Below, piece after piece: positions 1-7,527 of a stretch of DNA of 64,000 bases. A program made the translations under genes and the position numbers. Source of the DNA: SB11 sp943370295. Its GTDB lineage: Bacteria > Bacteroidota > Bacteroidia > UBA8524. Below the pieces are notes generated by a model that saw nothing but the letters and a program-made list of their open reading frames with translations, was not told where the DNA came from and did not search any database. The DNA is taken from contig CALRQL020000010.1 of the NCBI GenBank assembly GCA_943370295.1, positions 48,473-112,472 on the forward strand, given 5' to 3'. Numbering within the stretch: position 1 is the stretch's first letter; every line of letters starts with the position of its first letter.

Positions 1-1934
1 GTGGCAATACTTATCAAGACCCAGGGAGTTTCTCCTTTCTTACAAACGCAAAGTTTAGAAAGCCCAAACCCTTTAATTTATCGGAAAAATTTGAAGCAAC
101 TTTGACATGGGAGGATGGTACGCAATCAATAAAAAAGCTGAATGAGAATCCTGATAAAAACTCGGCAGAAAGAGTAAAATATATTCCTCAAAACTTTCTT
201 GAACGTCTTTGTACTAACATTGAGAGCGATGAGTTTGAAAGAGAGTTGAAACAAATAATATACTCCCATACTCCCCCAGATAAGCGTTTGGGTAAAGTCT
301 CGCTTGATGAACTAATTAACTATAAATCTAGCTTAGTAAATGATGAGATTACTAAAATACAAAGCCAATTAGGCAAATTAAATATCGAAATAACTGAATT
401 AGAAACCCAGGCTACAGAGGGCTACAAAAAATCCATTGAAAACCAAATTAACCTGAAAAAGGGTGAGTTGTTTGCTCATATCAGCATAAAACCACAAAAA
501 CCAGAAGTCGAAACAGAAAATGAGGAGAGCAAAAAGTTAATAGAAGGATTAACTGCTTTACGGGAGCAAATAAAAGATGCTGAAGAGGAAATAGCTACGC
601 TAAAAAAAGACAAATCCACTTTTTCTGTCCAACAAGAAGAATTAAACAGGTCTTTACAGTACTATAAGAATCTTGCTGAGCAGCTAAAAAAAGTTAATGA
701 TCCAAGCAATGAATTTGCGGCTAATCTGTTAAAGAATGGAGTAATTCCTTCTGACGTATTTAGCTATAAAATAGACTTAACAAAAATTTCTGAGACTGTT
801 AATGGAGTTAACGCCGAACTTCTAACTATTGATAAAGCGCTTGACGGTAATGATGAAAATAGTAAAACGCGCGCTTTAAATAATCTTAATGAAAAACTTA
901 AACAAGGGCAAGAGGAATTAGATAAACCCGCTAAAGAACAGCAAAGTTATTTGGACAATTTAAAGAGCTGGGAAACAAAGCAAGCAGAAATTGAAGGGAA
1001 TCTTGATACAGAAGGGTCGCTTAAGTTTTACGAAGGGCAATTAGAATATATTAACATTGAGCTTAACTTAGACCTAACAGCAAAATATAGGGAGAGAAAG
1101 GAATTAGTAGCGGAGTTATATTCTCAAAAACTTTTATTGATTGAAATTAGAAAAGAACTATTTCAACCTGTTACACAATTTATCAATGACTTTAAAGAAT
1201 TAAAAAAACGGTACGATGTTACAATTGATGTTAATCTTGAACTTCGGGCCTTTGCAGATAATTTTTTTAATTTTATAAGTCAAAATCGTATAGGAACATT
1301 TAATGGAAGAGAAGAGGGTTATAAAAGATTATCAGAGATAATCGAGCGAGTAGACTTTAGCACGAGTGATGGATTTATTGCATTTACTGAGGAACTTATA
1401 AACAGTCTTAAAAATGATAAGCGTGCTACACCTATTCAGCCTGTTGAAATAATAAATCAATTAAAGAAAGGAATAGAAGTAAATAAAGTTTACGATTTTA
1501 TTTTTAATGCAGATTATCTTCAACCAATCTATAATCTCAAATTAGGCTCAAAAACTCTGCAAGAATTGTCTCCGGGCGAACGGGGTGCATTATTGTTAAT
1601 ATTCTATTTAATCCTTGATAACGATGACATACCTCTAATAATTGATCAACCGGAAGAAAATTTAGACAATGAGAGTGTGTATCATATTTTGGTACATTTT
1701 ATTAAACGTACTAAAGAAAAGAGGCAAATTGTTATTGTTACTCATAATCCAAACTTGGCGATAGTATGTGATGCCGACCAAATAATCAATATGCAAATTG
1801 ATAAGGAAAACAAAAACACAGTTCAATTTCTTTCAGGGGCTATTGAAGATGAGTCCATGAATAAAACAATAATAAATATTCTTGAGGGTACATTGCCTGC
1901 ATTTAATAATCGCGATTCTAAATACATTCGATAG
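1..1934 (+). CDS. SMC/TrlF-like AAA ATPase, 3' part (5' end outside window)
   Basis: The frame is already open at base 3, so the gene starts before the window and about 643 C-terminal residues are visible; the TTG at 102 is only an internal codon. The middle is long charged coiled coil. The end has an ABC-type ATPase half: a signature-like SPGERGALLL (about nt 1,569), Walker B PLIIDQPEENLDN (about nt 1,630), and an H-loop IVTHNPN (about nt 1,735). This order resembles the C-terminal half of TrlF/RecF/SMC-like ATPases found in mobile elements and defence loci. The Walker A motif and any N-terminal PHP or nuclease domain would lie outside the window. A DNA- or RNA-directed ATPase is likely; the exact family is uncertain. 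Confidence 0.7.
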   Translation, partial: GNTYQDPGSFSFLTNAKFRKPKPFNLSEKFEATLTWEDGTQSIKKLNENPDKNSAERVKYIPQNFLERLCTNIESDEFERELKQIIYSHTPPDKRLGKVSLDELINYKSSLVNDEITKIQSQLGKLNIEITELETQATEGYKKSIENQINLKKGELFAHISIKPQKPEVETENEESKKLIEGLTALREQIKDAEEEIATLKKDKSTFSVQQEELNRSLQYYKNLAEQLKKVNDPSNEFAANLLKNGVIPSDVFSYKIDLTKISETVNGVNAELLTIDKALDGNDENSKTRALNNLNEKLKQGQEELDKPAKEQQSYLDNLKSWETKQAEIEGNLDTEGSLKFYEGQLEYINIELNLDLTAKYRERKELVAELYSQKLLLIEIRKELFQPVTQFINDFKELKKRYDVTIDVNLELRAFADNFFNFISQNRIGTFNGREEGYKRLSEIIERVDFSTSDGFIAFTEELINSLKNDKRATPIQPVEIINQLKKGIEVNKVYDFIFNADYLQPIYNLKLGSKTLQELSPGERGALLLIFYLILDNDDIPLIIDQPEENLDNESVYHILVHFIKRTKEKRQIVIVTHNPNLAIVCDADQIINMQIDKENKNTVQFLSGAIEDESMNKTIINILEGTLPAFNNRDSKYIR

Positions 1935-1971
1935 TTTCTCGTAACTAAATAGTATAACCCAAAATGTAAAA

Positions 1972-1992
1972 GCCTGACTTAAAATCAGGCTA
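1972..1992 (+). terminator. Hairpin after the ATPase gene
   Basis: Stem AGCCTGA / TCAGGCT with a 7-nt loop lies 38 bases after the ATPase stop and is flanked by A-rich sequence on both sides. It sits between two convergent genes and may end transcription from both, but the T-tract is short. Confidence 0.5.
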
Positions 1993-2024
1993 AAAATCAA
2001 TTATTATTTCCTTTTGCTTCCAAC

Positions 2025-2873
2025 TTAGTCCACTGCTTTACGGTTCAAAATACAATCAACCGCTTTTTGAGCTTGATTTGCTGCAAACACAACCAACCTG
2101 CTATCTTCAAACAAGGTTTCTTTCCATCCTTGTATTGAAGCCAGCGTATCCATTAGCGGCACGCGGTTCATGCCTGCCTGAAAGCAAAGGTAATGAGCAG
2201 CCATATCCGCAATCAAGGCTTCGCGTGAAAAAGAATCAGTCAAGGCTCCCCTCTCCAATATCTCTTTTCGGTTCAGCCGGGATTCATGAGCAGTGGAATG
2301 AGCAAGCATTTTAAACAAGTCATAATAATACGCCTCCCCACTTTTATACTCATTCGCTTGTGGCATTGAAACGGTATCGGTGCTGAGGTCGTAAGACGGG
2401 AAATCAATCTCGTCAGGAAGCAGGTTCGGCTTGTTCTCCATAATACGCACGATCCGTTTACTTGCTTCAAACGGTTCTTCCCATTCCCTCGTTTCAGGTG
2501 CAGGAGCTTCAAGCCCCTCACATTGGGTACTGTTGTATACCATCGTGTACCTCAGGGATGATAACCGTTTATCTTCCCCTCCATTGTCTTCCTTTACCCA
2601 ATAGGTAGCAAGGGTCGGCCGCTGGTTCTTTTTGGGCCGTCCGCCAATGGTATGCAATTGCTTTTCGGTGAGAAATAGGTTGCTTTCAAAGGAGAGCATC
2701 GCCAGAAGAATTACATTAATCCCCCGGTAGGGCTTTCGGGTAATGAAGTTGGTCGGCAGGCCGTGTGTTTTCCATTGCACCCGCCAGGGAATAATTCCCA
2801 TTTCCATAAAATGGAGGAGGTGTCGTGTTACTATGCCATGCACATCTGTTTGTTTTTTTGCTTGTGTTGTCAT
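2025..2873 (-). CDS. ArdC-like antirestriction protein with a degenerate zincin motif
   Basis: This 282-residue protein has the ArdC layout. An N-terminal ssDNA-binding-type domain spans about residues 10-125, with the IPWR and PYRGIN motifs. A C-terminal zincin-like domain carries AHSTAHESRLNR at 191-202 and a later REALIADMAAHYLC at 217-230. ArdC proteins bind ssDNA and protect incoming conjugative DNA from restriction; the C-terminal domain is normally a metalloprotease with HExxH. Here the matching positions read K188-M-L-A-H192, so the first zinc-binding His and the catalytic Glu are missing. The protein may keep DNA binding without protease activity. Its place in a mobilizable element fits an antirestriction role. 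Confidence 0.8.
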   Translation of the reverse strand: MTTQAKKQTDVHGIVTRHLLHFMEMGIIPWRVQWKTHGLPTNFITRKPYRGINVILLAMLSFESNLFLTEKQLHTIGGRPKKNQRPTLATYWVKEDNGGEDKRLSSLRYTMVYNSTQCEGLEAPAPETREWEEPFEASKRIVRIMENKPNLLPDEIDFPSYDLSTDTVSMPQANEYKSGEAYYYDLFKMLAHSTAHESRLNRKEILERGALTDSFSREALIADMAAHYLCFQAGMNRVPLMDTLASIQGWKETLFEDSRLVVFAANQAQKAVDCILNRKAVD

Positions 2874-2984
2874 TTGGTTTAAACTGTTTGATTGTTAAAA
2901 CTTTAAACACAGTGTAGCAAGGCAAAATCAAATAAATGGGCAGTAGTTAGAAAGCTGTGGAAATGTGAGATAGTCATTAAACAA

Positions 2985-3011
2985 AAAAGTCCCACTATTA
3001 GCGGGACTTTT
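2985..3011 (-). terminator. Terminator of the FISUMP lipoprotein gene
   Basis: The segment AAAAGTCCC...GGGACTTTT forms a stem with an AT-rich loop. On the minus strand it lies just after the stop codon of the gene at 3,038-3,739. The A and T flanks make it usable in both directions. Confidence 0.65.
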
Positions 3012-3037
3012 AAATTTATTTAAACTTTTATTGATTT

Positions 3038-3739
3038 TCAATCCTTAATACACCTGACAGATACTAAAATGTATTTACTGTCGGTATAAAAATATTTCTC
3101 TAGTTCAGCATCTGCTTGATCATTATATAATTTCATTACAAAATTTTCACTTTCCTCAATTGTTGAAGACCAGAATAAACTTTCCGTTTTTAATTTTGAA
3201 AAACCACCAAATCGAGTTGACATAATATACATTCCAGCACCGTAGGCAGAAAAACCTGAACTATTACTTGCCCCCTTATTTGGAGTATACCAATCATAAT
3301 TTACTTTCATTTTGCCTCCGCAAACAGAAGCACCACCTAAATATGCTATAAGTTTGAGCCAATCTTCATTTGATGGAATGTGCCAGCCTTTAGGAGTTAG
3401 CTTGCCTGTGCGAATTGCATTTTGATCATACAATTTACCATAAACTGAATCGTATTTATTATCATTATCATACAAAAGGTAGCAAGGGGTGTAATTAGGG
3501 ATTGTACCAACAATGTATGTAGGTATTACACTCCCATCATTAAATTTAGTTGTTCTTAAGTTTTCTGCCATCCATATTTGGTCACCAATTTTGACTGTTT
3601 TATAAGAATTGCCATCGGCATCAATGCAGGTTAAGGCTGTATCGTTTGTTTTACTATCCTCATCTTTTTTGCATGAAGTCATGACTAGCAGTATGAAAAT
3701 TACCGCAATAGAAGAATGTTTCAGTAGTTGGTTTTTCAT
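3038..3739 (-). CDS. FISUMP-domain lipoprotein
   Basis: The 233-residue protein starts at the ATG at 3,739; a longer frame to 3,778 would only add residues before a good signal peptide. The N-terminus is a lipoprotein signal with lipobox LVMTSC, followed by KKDED. The rest matches the Fibrobacter succinogenes major paralogous (FISUMP) domain: an early CIDADGNSYKTVKIG strand, WMAENLR, GWHIPSNEDW in the middle, LFWSST, and the terminal VRCIKD. This domain is common in surface lipoproteins of Bacteroidota; its biochemical role is unknown. Divergent from the regulator at 3,852. Confidence 0.8.
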   Translation of the reverse strand: MKNQLLKHSSIAVIFILLVMTSCKKDEDSKTNDTALTCIDADGNSYKTVKIGDQIWMAENLRTTKFNDGSVIPTYIVGTIPNYTPCYLLYDNDNKYDSVYGKLYDQNAIRTGKLTPKGWHIPSNEDWLKLIAYLGGASVCGGKMKVNYDWYTPNKGASNSSGFSAYGAGMYIMSTRFGGFSKLKTESLFWSSTIEESENFVMKLYNDQADAELEKYFYTDSKYILVSVRCIKD

Positions 3740-3851
3740 AAAATTTGGTTTTTGATATGAGGCAAATATAAAAAACAAATTTCACTTACCCTATATATAG
3801 GGTTAAATTAATAGAGTAATATAAATACGGTAGTTGAGTGTACTTGGTACA

Positions 3852-4124
3852 ATGACAACAGAAAAGCAAAAGCACAATGTCAATGACTCCGTTGACGATG
3901 AACGGATGAGAAAAATAGCAGAAAAGCTAAAGGAACTCAGGAAAAAAGCTGGGTACACTAATTATGAGAATTTCGCCTGGGATAATGAGATTGGTAGAGT
4001 ACAATACTGGAGAATGGAAAAGGGTGCAAACTTTACGATGGTTAGTTTCTTAAAAATTCTTGATGCCCATAAAATCTCCTTACAGGATTTTTTTAGTTCA
4101 GGATTTGAGGAAAAAACAAAATAA
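3852..4124 (+). CDS. XRE/HTH-type regulator (small)
   Basis: The 90-residue protein begins at the ATG at 3,852; an in-frame TTG at 3,834 is less likely. Residues 20-85 form a five-helix Xre-like domain (LRKKAGYTNYENFAWDN, then IGRVQYWRMEKG, then LKILDAHKISLQDFF). This is the pattern of single-domain helix-turn-helix proteins that regulate mobile-element genes in Bacteroidota. It is divergent from the FISUMP lipoprotein gene and upstream of the DUF2958 gene. The target operator was not identified. Confidence 0.75.
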   Translation: MTTEKQKHNVNDSVDDERMRKIAEKLKELRKKAGYTNYENFAWDNEIGRVQYWRMEKGANFTMVSFLKILDAHKISLQDFFSSGFEEKTK

Positions 4125-4244
4125 TATTCCCTCCCTTACTTTTTACTATCTATAGCCTTGGCTCTTTCTTCAAGGGTTAAAGGCTTTTGTGTTTTATCTT
4201 TTCAAATTCTACTGTGGTGAATACCTATTCGTCAGGCCAAAGCT

Positions 4245-4317
4245 ACCGCACGCCGGGAACTTCCGCAATCAATGCTCCTACGGATTCCTAATTGCAGAAA
4301 ACCCAATGTCGTGCGGT
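4245..4317. repeat. 8-bp inverted repeat upstream of the DUF2958 gene
   Basis: ACCGCACG at 4,245-4,252 is repeated inverted as CGTGCGGT at 4,310-4,317, with 57 bases between. It lies 47 bases before the start codon at 4,365 and could fold in the leader RNA or be an operator. The rest of 4,125-4,364 shows no gene. Confidence 0.4.
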
Positions 4318-4364
4318 TTTCGCTTGCCTGTCGAACAATTTATTCATTAACCACAGTATTCATT

Positions 4365-4688
4365 ATGAAAACACCCAAAATCACACTTATTAGCCCTGAA
4401 CTTAAAGCCGAATTCGCCCGTATTGGCGAACAACGTGAAGTCAAAGACCCTATTGTCGTAGCCAAATTCTTTAATCCAACAGGGGTAGCTACTTGGTGGG
4501 CTATTGCCTATTATCCAGAAGAAAACATCTGCTTCGGCTATGTTACAGGACTGTTTGAAGACGAGTTCGGCTACTTCTCAATTGACGAATTGGAAGAACT
4601 GGTATTACCTCCTTTGGGCTTGCGTATCGAGCGTGATTTGTTCTTTACACCTTGTCCAATTTCAAAAGTTAAAAATGAACTGCCATAG
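4365..4688 (+). CDS. DUF2958 domain protein
   Basis: The 107-residue product starts at the ATG at 4,365 (MKTPKITLIS). The longer open frame to 4,272 runs through a leader with inverted repeats and is not needed. The sequence carries the usual DUF2958 features: VVAKFFNPTGVATWW near residue 30, CFGYVTGLFEDEFGYFS in the middle and LPPLGLRIERDLFF near the end. DUF2958 proteins are small, of unknown function, and typical of plasmids and integrative elements, often beside ArdC-like and mobilization genes, as here. Confidence 0.8.
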   Translation: MKTPKITLISPELKAEFARIGEQREVKDPIVVAKFFNPTGVATWWAIAYYPEENICFGYVTGLFEDEFGYFSIDELEELVLPPLGLRIERDLFFTPCPISKVKNELP

Positions 4689-4700
4689 GGCAGTTTTTTT
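4678..4700 (+). terminator. Terminator overlapping the DUF2958 stop codon
   Basis: The stem AACTGCC / GGCAGTT is followed by seven or more T residues. The TAG stop codon (4,686-4,688) lies in the loop, so the last codons and the terminator share bases. Confidence 0.75.
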
Positions 4701-4749
4701 AATGGTTAGAAAGTTTCGTAGAAACTTAATCGCCCCCGTGGCGTGAGCG

Positions 4750-4812
4750 GCAAGATTGCCTGTCCATCGGGAGACACTAACGTTACTCCCCGATTTGGAC
4801 AGGCTATCTTGC
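4750..4812. repeat. Long imperfect hairpin between mobile-element genes
   Basis: Bases 4,750-4,773 and 4,786-4,812 are near-perfect inverted repeats (about 22 of 24 positions pair, with three bulged bases), around a 12-base loop that contains AACGTT. A second small dyad, AAGGGTGACCCTT, follows immediately. No coding frame accounts for it. It could be a structured RNA, a recombinase or relaxase site, or the scar of a small mobile element. Confidence 0.6.
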
Positions 4813-4899
4813 GAAGGGTGACCCTTTCGAATCCCTAGTAAAAATAAAATTAGTGAGTATATTGGCAAAATATTTAAATTCGTTAAATTCCATAAACTG

Positions 4900-5742
4900 A
4901 TGGATGTAGTAAATATCATAGCAGCTATTATACTTGGCCTTTTTGCAGCTTGGTTGACTTGGTATACTTATATACGGTCAAGAAAAGATAATAGATTGTT
5001 AGCCATAGAAAGTGGTGATTTGGATAAATCAAAACCTACAATTTATCTATTTGGGCATCCCTTAAAGAATGGTAAAAAATATAGTCTCACTATGGGTATG
5101 CACTATTCCAAGTTTGAAAAATTAGTTTATAACTTTCCACTTCAAATAAAGAATGATGGAAAGAAATCACTTAAAAACATAACAGCAATATTCTTCTATG
5201 CTCGAGAATCAATTCTACCCGTAGAAGATGATTTCGTTAAGGTGAGTTCATTTATGCATGATGATTTCTTTAAAAGAAAATATTCCAAAAATGCACATGG
5301 AACTCATGTTACATTTTCAATCCAACAATTAAACCCCCAACTAACAGCAGAAATTGGGGATTTAATTAAATTAGAGAAAACAGATGTTTTTTTTGATCAT
5401 GAGGTTACAACTTTAGATAAGATAAGGGCAAGAGTAAAATATAAACTCACTACAGTGCATGTGTTCAGTGTTGTAGTTACAGCAGAAGACCATGTACCAA
5501 TAACCGTTAAATTTGAAATTTCGTTACCTAATTCAGAAGGATATAATGATTTTTGTAATGATTATTTAAATGAAATCCAAACAGGCCTTAGTAAAAATGA
5601 TGTGCATGAAGTTTCAACTGCATATTTTTGTATTCAGCCTGACATTGAATTTTTACAACAATTAGATGAAATGACTGTGCACATCGTAAAAAGCGTCAAA
5701 GGTGCGCAGATTCTTGCGCTTGAACCAATCATTAGTAATTAA
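4900..5742 (+). CDS. Membrane-anchored protein of unknown function
   Basis: The 280-residue protein has one N-terminal transmembrane helix at about residues 4-24 (IIAAIILGLFAAWLTWYTYI), then a positively charged stretch (RSRKDNR) and a soluble domain rich in beta strands (LQIKNDGKKSLKNITAIFFY, and later VKFEISLPNSEG). The layout suggests N-terminus out and a cytoplasmic body. I do not recognise a family. Its 3' end overlaps the relaxase gene on the other strand by 11 bases. It is the only rightward gene between the DUF2958 gene and the mobilization operon. Confidence 0.6.
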   Translation: MDVVNIIAAIILGLFAAWLTWYTYIRSRKDNRLLAIESGDLDKSKPTIYLFGHPLKNGKKYSLTMGMHYSKFEKLVYNFPLQIKNDGKKSLKNITAIFFYARESILPVEDDFVKVSSFMHDDFFKRKYSKNAHGTHVTFSIQQLNPQLTAEIGDLIKLEKTDVFFDHEVTTLDKIRARVKYKLTTVHVFSVVVTAEDHVPITVKFEISLPNSEGYNDFCNDYLNEIQTGLSKNDVHEVSTAYFCIQPDIEFLQQLDEMTVHIVKSVKGAQILALEPIISN

Positions 5743-6586
5743 TTTCCCTACCATTAAACTCTAAATTAATCTTTTGCCGAATTTCTTTTATTTCCTCCAA
5801 AGTCCTTTCTTCCTCTGATAAATCCTTCCCTAAGGCATTAAACTTTTTCATATCCACCCCTAGGCTAGAAAAACGGTAGTTTTTGTCATCTAATGTAATG
5901 CCATAAGCCTTACCGCCACGTTCATAATGATGTAGGCCACTTTCCTGCAATAACTCTAGAAAATGCTTTTGGTTATTGGCTTGTTTAAATGCATCGTTTA
6001 CCTTTTGGGATAGTTCAGCTTTTATATACGCTTTTGAGTTTTTAGTTTTAACTCCATATTCTTTCTGTGATAAGTATTCTTTACAAGCTCCGTGATTAGG
6101 TAATGAGTTTTCAAGTAGGGGATATTTTTCTTTCTGATATTCCTGAAGTTGTATTTTGAGTTCCTGCATCTCACCTTTTGTCATTCGAAATGCCTTACCC
6201 TTCCTATATTCCAAGGCGGAAATTAGGCAGTGTATGTGAGTGTGCCCTGTATCTTGGTGAATAGCGGACAAGTACATTCCTTCTCTTCCCCTTAACTCAA
6301 TAAACTTAGCTGTAATATCGGTAAGCATTTCTTTTGAAATCTTATCGCTATCCAAACTGTTAAAGGATAAAATGGCATGATAGAAATAGACTTGTCCTTT
6401 TCTTTCTTGTTTACGGAAAGCTTCATTGATATAAAGTTCCCTTATCCATTGATTTACTGTGCTTCCACGGAAGTTGTGTAGGTAGGGTTCTGGTTTTTTA
6501 TCATTAGCGCCTTTACCCTCTTTAAGAATATAATTTATAAGGCTTCCATAGCCGGGACTACAGCGAGAGAGTATCTTGAAAATCAT
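5732..6586 (-). CDS. HUH relaxase (mobilization nuclease, MOBP-like)
   Basis: Relaxases nick oriT and stay covalently bound to the transferred strand through a Tyr. This 284-residue protein has the metal-binding triad His115, His117 and His119 in HQDTGHTHIHC, with His110 just upstream, and a likely catalytic Tyr in LINYILKEGKG (Tyr19). The following domain (residues 130-280) is helical and charged. The length is short for a relaxase, which is usual for small mobilizable elements of Bacteroidota. The gene starts inside the 3' end of the MobC-like gene (29-base overlap), so translation is probably coupled. The oriT was not located. Confidence 0.85.
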   Translation of the reverse strand: MIFKILSRCSPGYGSLINYILKEGKGANDKKPEPYLHNFRGSTVNQWIRELYINEAFRKQERKGQVYFYHAILSFNSLDSDKISKEMLTDITAKFIELRGREGMYLSAIHQDTGHTHIHCLISALEYRKGKAFRMTKGEMQELKIQLQEYQKEKYPLLENSLPNHGACKEYLSQKEYGVKTKNSKAYIKAELSQKVNDAFKQANNQKHFLELLQESGLHHYERGGKAYGITLDDKNYRFSSLGVDMKKFNALGKDLSEEERTLEEIKEIRQKINLEFNGREINY

Positions 6587-7022
6587 AACCGAGATACTTC
6601 ATTAATAGTTGCTCGCTTTCTTGTAAAAGAATATCCGCTTCTCTTAATCCAGGTTCCAAATGTAAATAGCTTTTTTTATTGGCCAGTAATACACCCGCCA
6701 TACTTACTTTTTGAAGTATCGTAAGGAGTGAATCTTTGTTGGCGATAATCTCTTTTTTATTGGCGGCAGATAATGCAGCCTGCCTAACAAAATTGGTATT
6801 TGTTAAGCCTTTTGAGAGAGCCGCCTTATTTATTGTTTCTATTTCCTTTTTGGTAAAGTTGGGCCTAAGTTCAGGCTTTTGTTTTAGCCTTTGGCGTTTC
6901 CACTGGCTTTTGTATTGTTTCCTGTATTCCTTCTTTGCCGCCAGTATTTCTTCATCCGAACAGCCAAGAACCCCCTTTTGTAAAAGGTAGCGGTAAAGTT
7001 CTTGGCTTCGGATTTTTTTCAT
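6558..7022 (-). CDS. MobC-like relaxosome accessory protein
   Basis: The 154-residue product is rich in Lys and Arg at the N-terminus (KKEYRKQYKSQWKRQRLKQK) and has a ribbon-helix-helix-like core around residues 50-85 (LRPNFTKKEIETINKAALSK, then GLTNTNFVRQAAL). This is the pattern of MobC proteins that bind oriT and help the relaxase. It is followed directly by, and overlaps, the relaxase gene. An oriT is usually close to such a gene, but the 33 bases before it are too short to hold one with confidence. Confidence 0.75.
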   Translation of the reverse strand: MKKIRSQELYRYLLQKGVLGCSDEEILAAKKEYRKQYKSQWKRQRLKQKPELRPNFTKKEIETINKAALSKGLTNTNFVRQAALSAANKKEIIANKDSLLTILQKVSMAGVLLANKKSYLHLEPGLREADILLQESEQLLMKYLGYDFQDTLSL

Positions 7023-7055
7023 TTACAGCGGTGGTTTATGCTTACTGTTAATTAG

Positions 7056-7511
7056 TTATAGTTCAGGCTCAATATCCCTTTCCCATTCATCCTCCCTTAG
7101 GCGTGAGGCTTCAATTTCATCGAGAAGTTCCCGGGCTTCTATGTCTGAAAGCTCTTTTTCATTTTCAGAAGTAACCTGCTTCTCTTTAGCACTACCGTTT
7201 ACTTTTCCCTTTTTGTTTGAGTCTGAATTTTTATAGTTTTCGTTTTTGGGGTTGTTGAAATTGGTAACGGATGTATTCAAATCCTCACGTTCAGTTTGTA
7301 AGTTGTTTTCTCGTTTTTCAAGGGCTTCAAGTTCCATCCCCTGTGCTTTAGTGGCAATACCTGATTCACTATTTGCAATGGCAATTAGGATGGTTGCTTT
7401 ACTGTCGAGAATCTCCAATAAGGCTTCTTCGTTATTCTTCAATTTCCATTCAAGCATTGACTTGGCGGCATCTTTTAATATGGTATCCTCTTTTTTAATT
7501 GTTGTTTTCAT
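7056..7511 (-). CDS. Acidic coiled-coil protein of the mobilization operon
   Basis: This 151-residue product is highly charged: a helical N-terminal half (KSMLEWKLKNNEEALLEILD), a coiled coil at about 60-85 (GMELEALEKRENNLQTERED), a Lys/Asn/Ser-rich linker, and a very acidic C-terminal end (SDIEARELLDEIEASRLRED). No catalytic motif is visible. It lies 16 bases after the coupling ATPase gene and 33 bases before the MobC-like gene in one leftward operon, which suggests an accessory role in DNA transfer. No family recognised. Confidence 0.65.
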   Translation of the reverse strand: MKTTIKKEDTILKDAAKSMLEWKLKNNEEALLEILDSKATILIAIANSESGIATKAQGMELEALEKRENNLQTEREDLNTSVTNFNNPKNENYKNSDSNKKGKVNGSAKEKQVTSENEKELSDIEARELLDEIEASRLREDEWERDIEPEL

Positions 7512-7527
7512 TTGGTTATATTTTAAT

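Noticed and set aside
4141..4206. Minus-strand stretch ending in LTLEERAKAIDSKK and a stop
   Set aside because: Only about 20 codons with a stop at the other end; too short to call a gene, possibly a relic.
4750..4812. Integron attC site at the long hairpin
   Set aside because: The paired core sites (GTTRRRY / RYYYAAC) at the outer ends are absent; only the loop has AACGTT.
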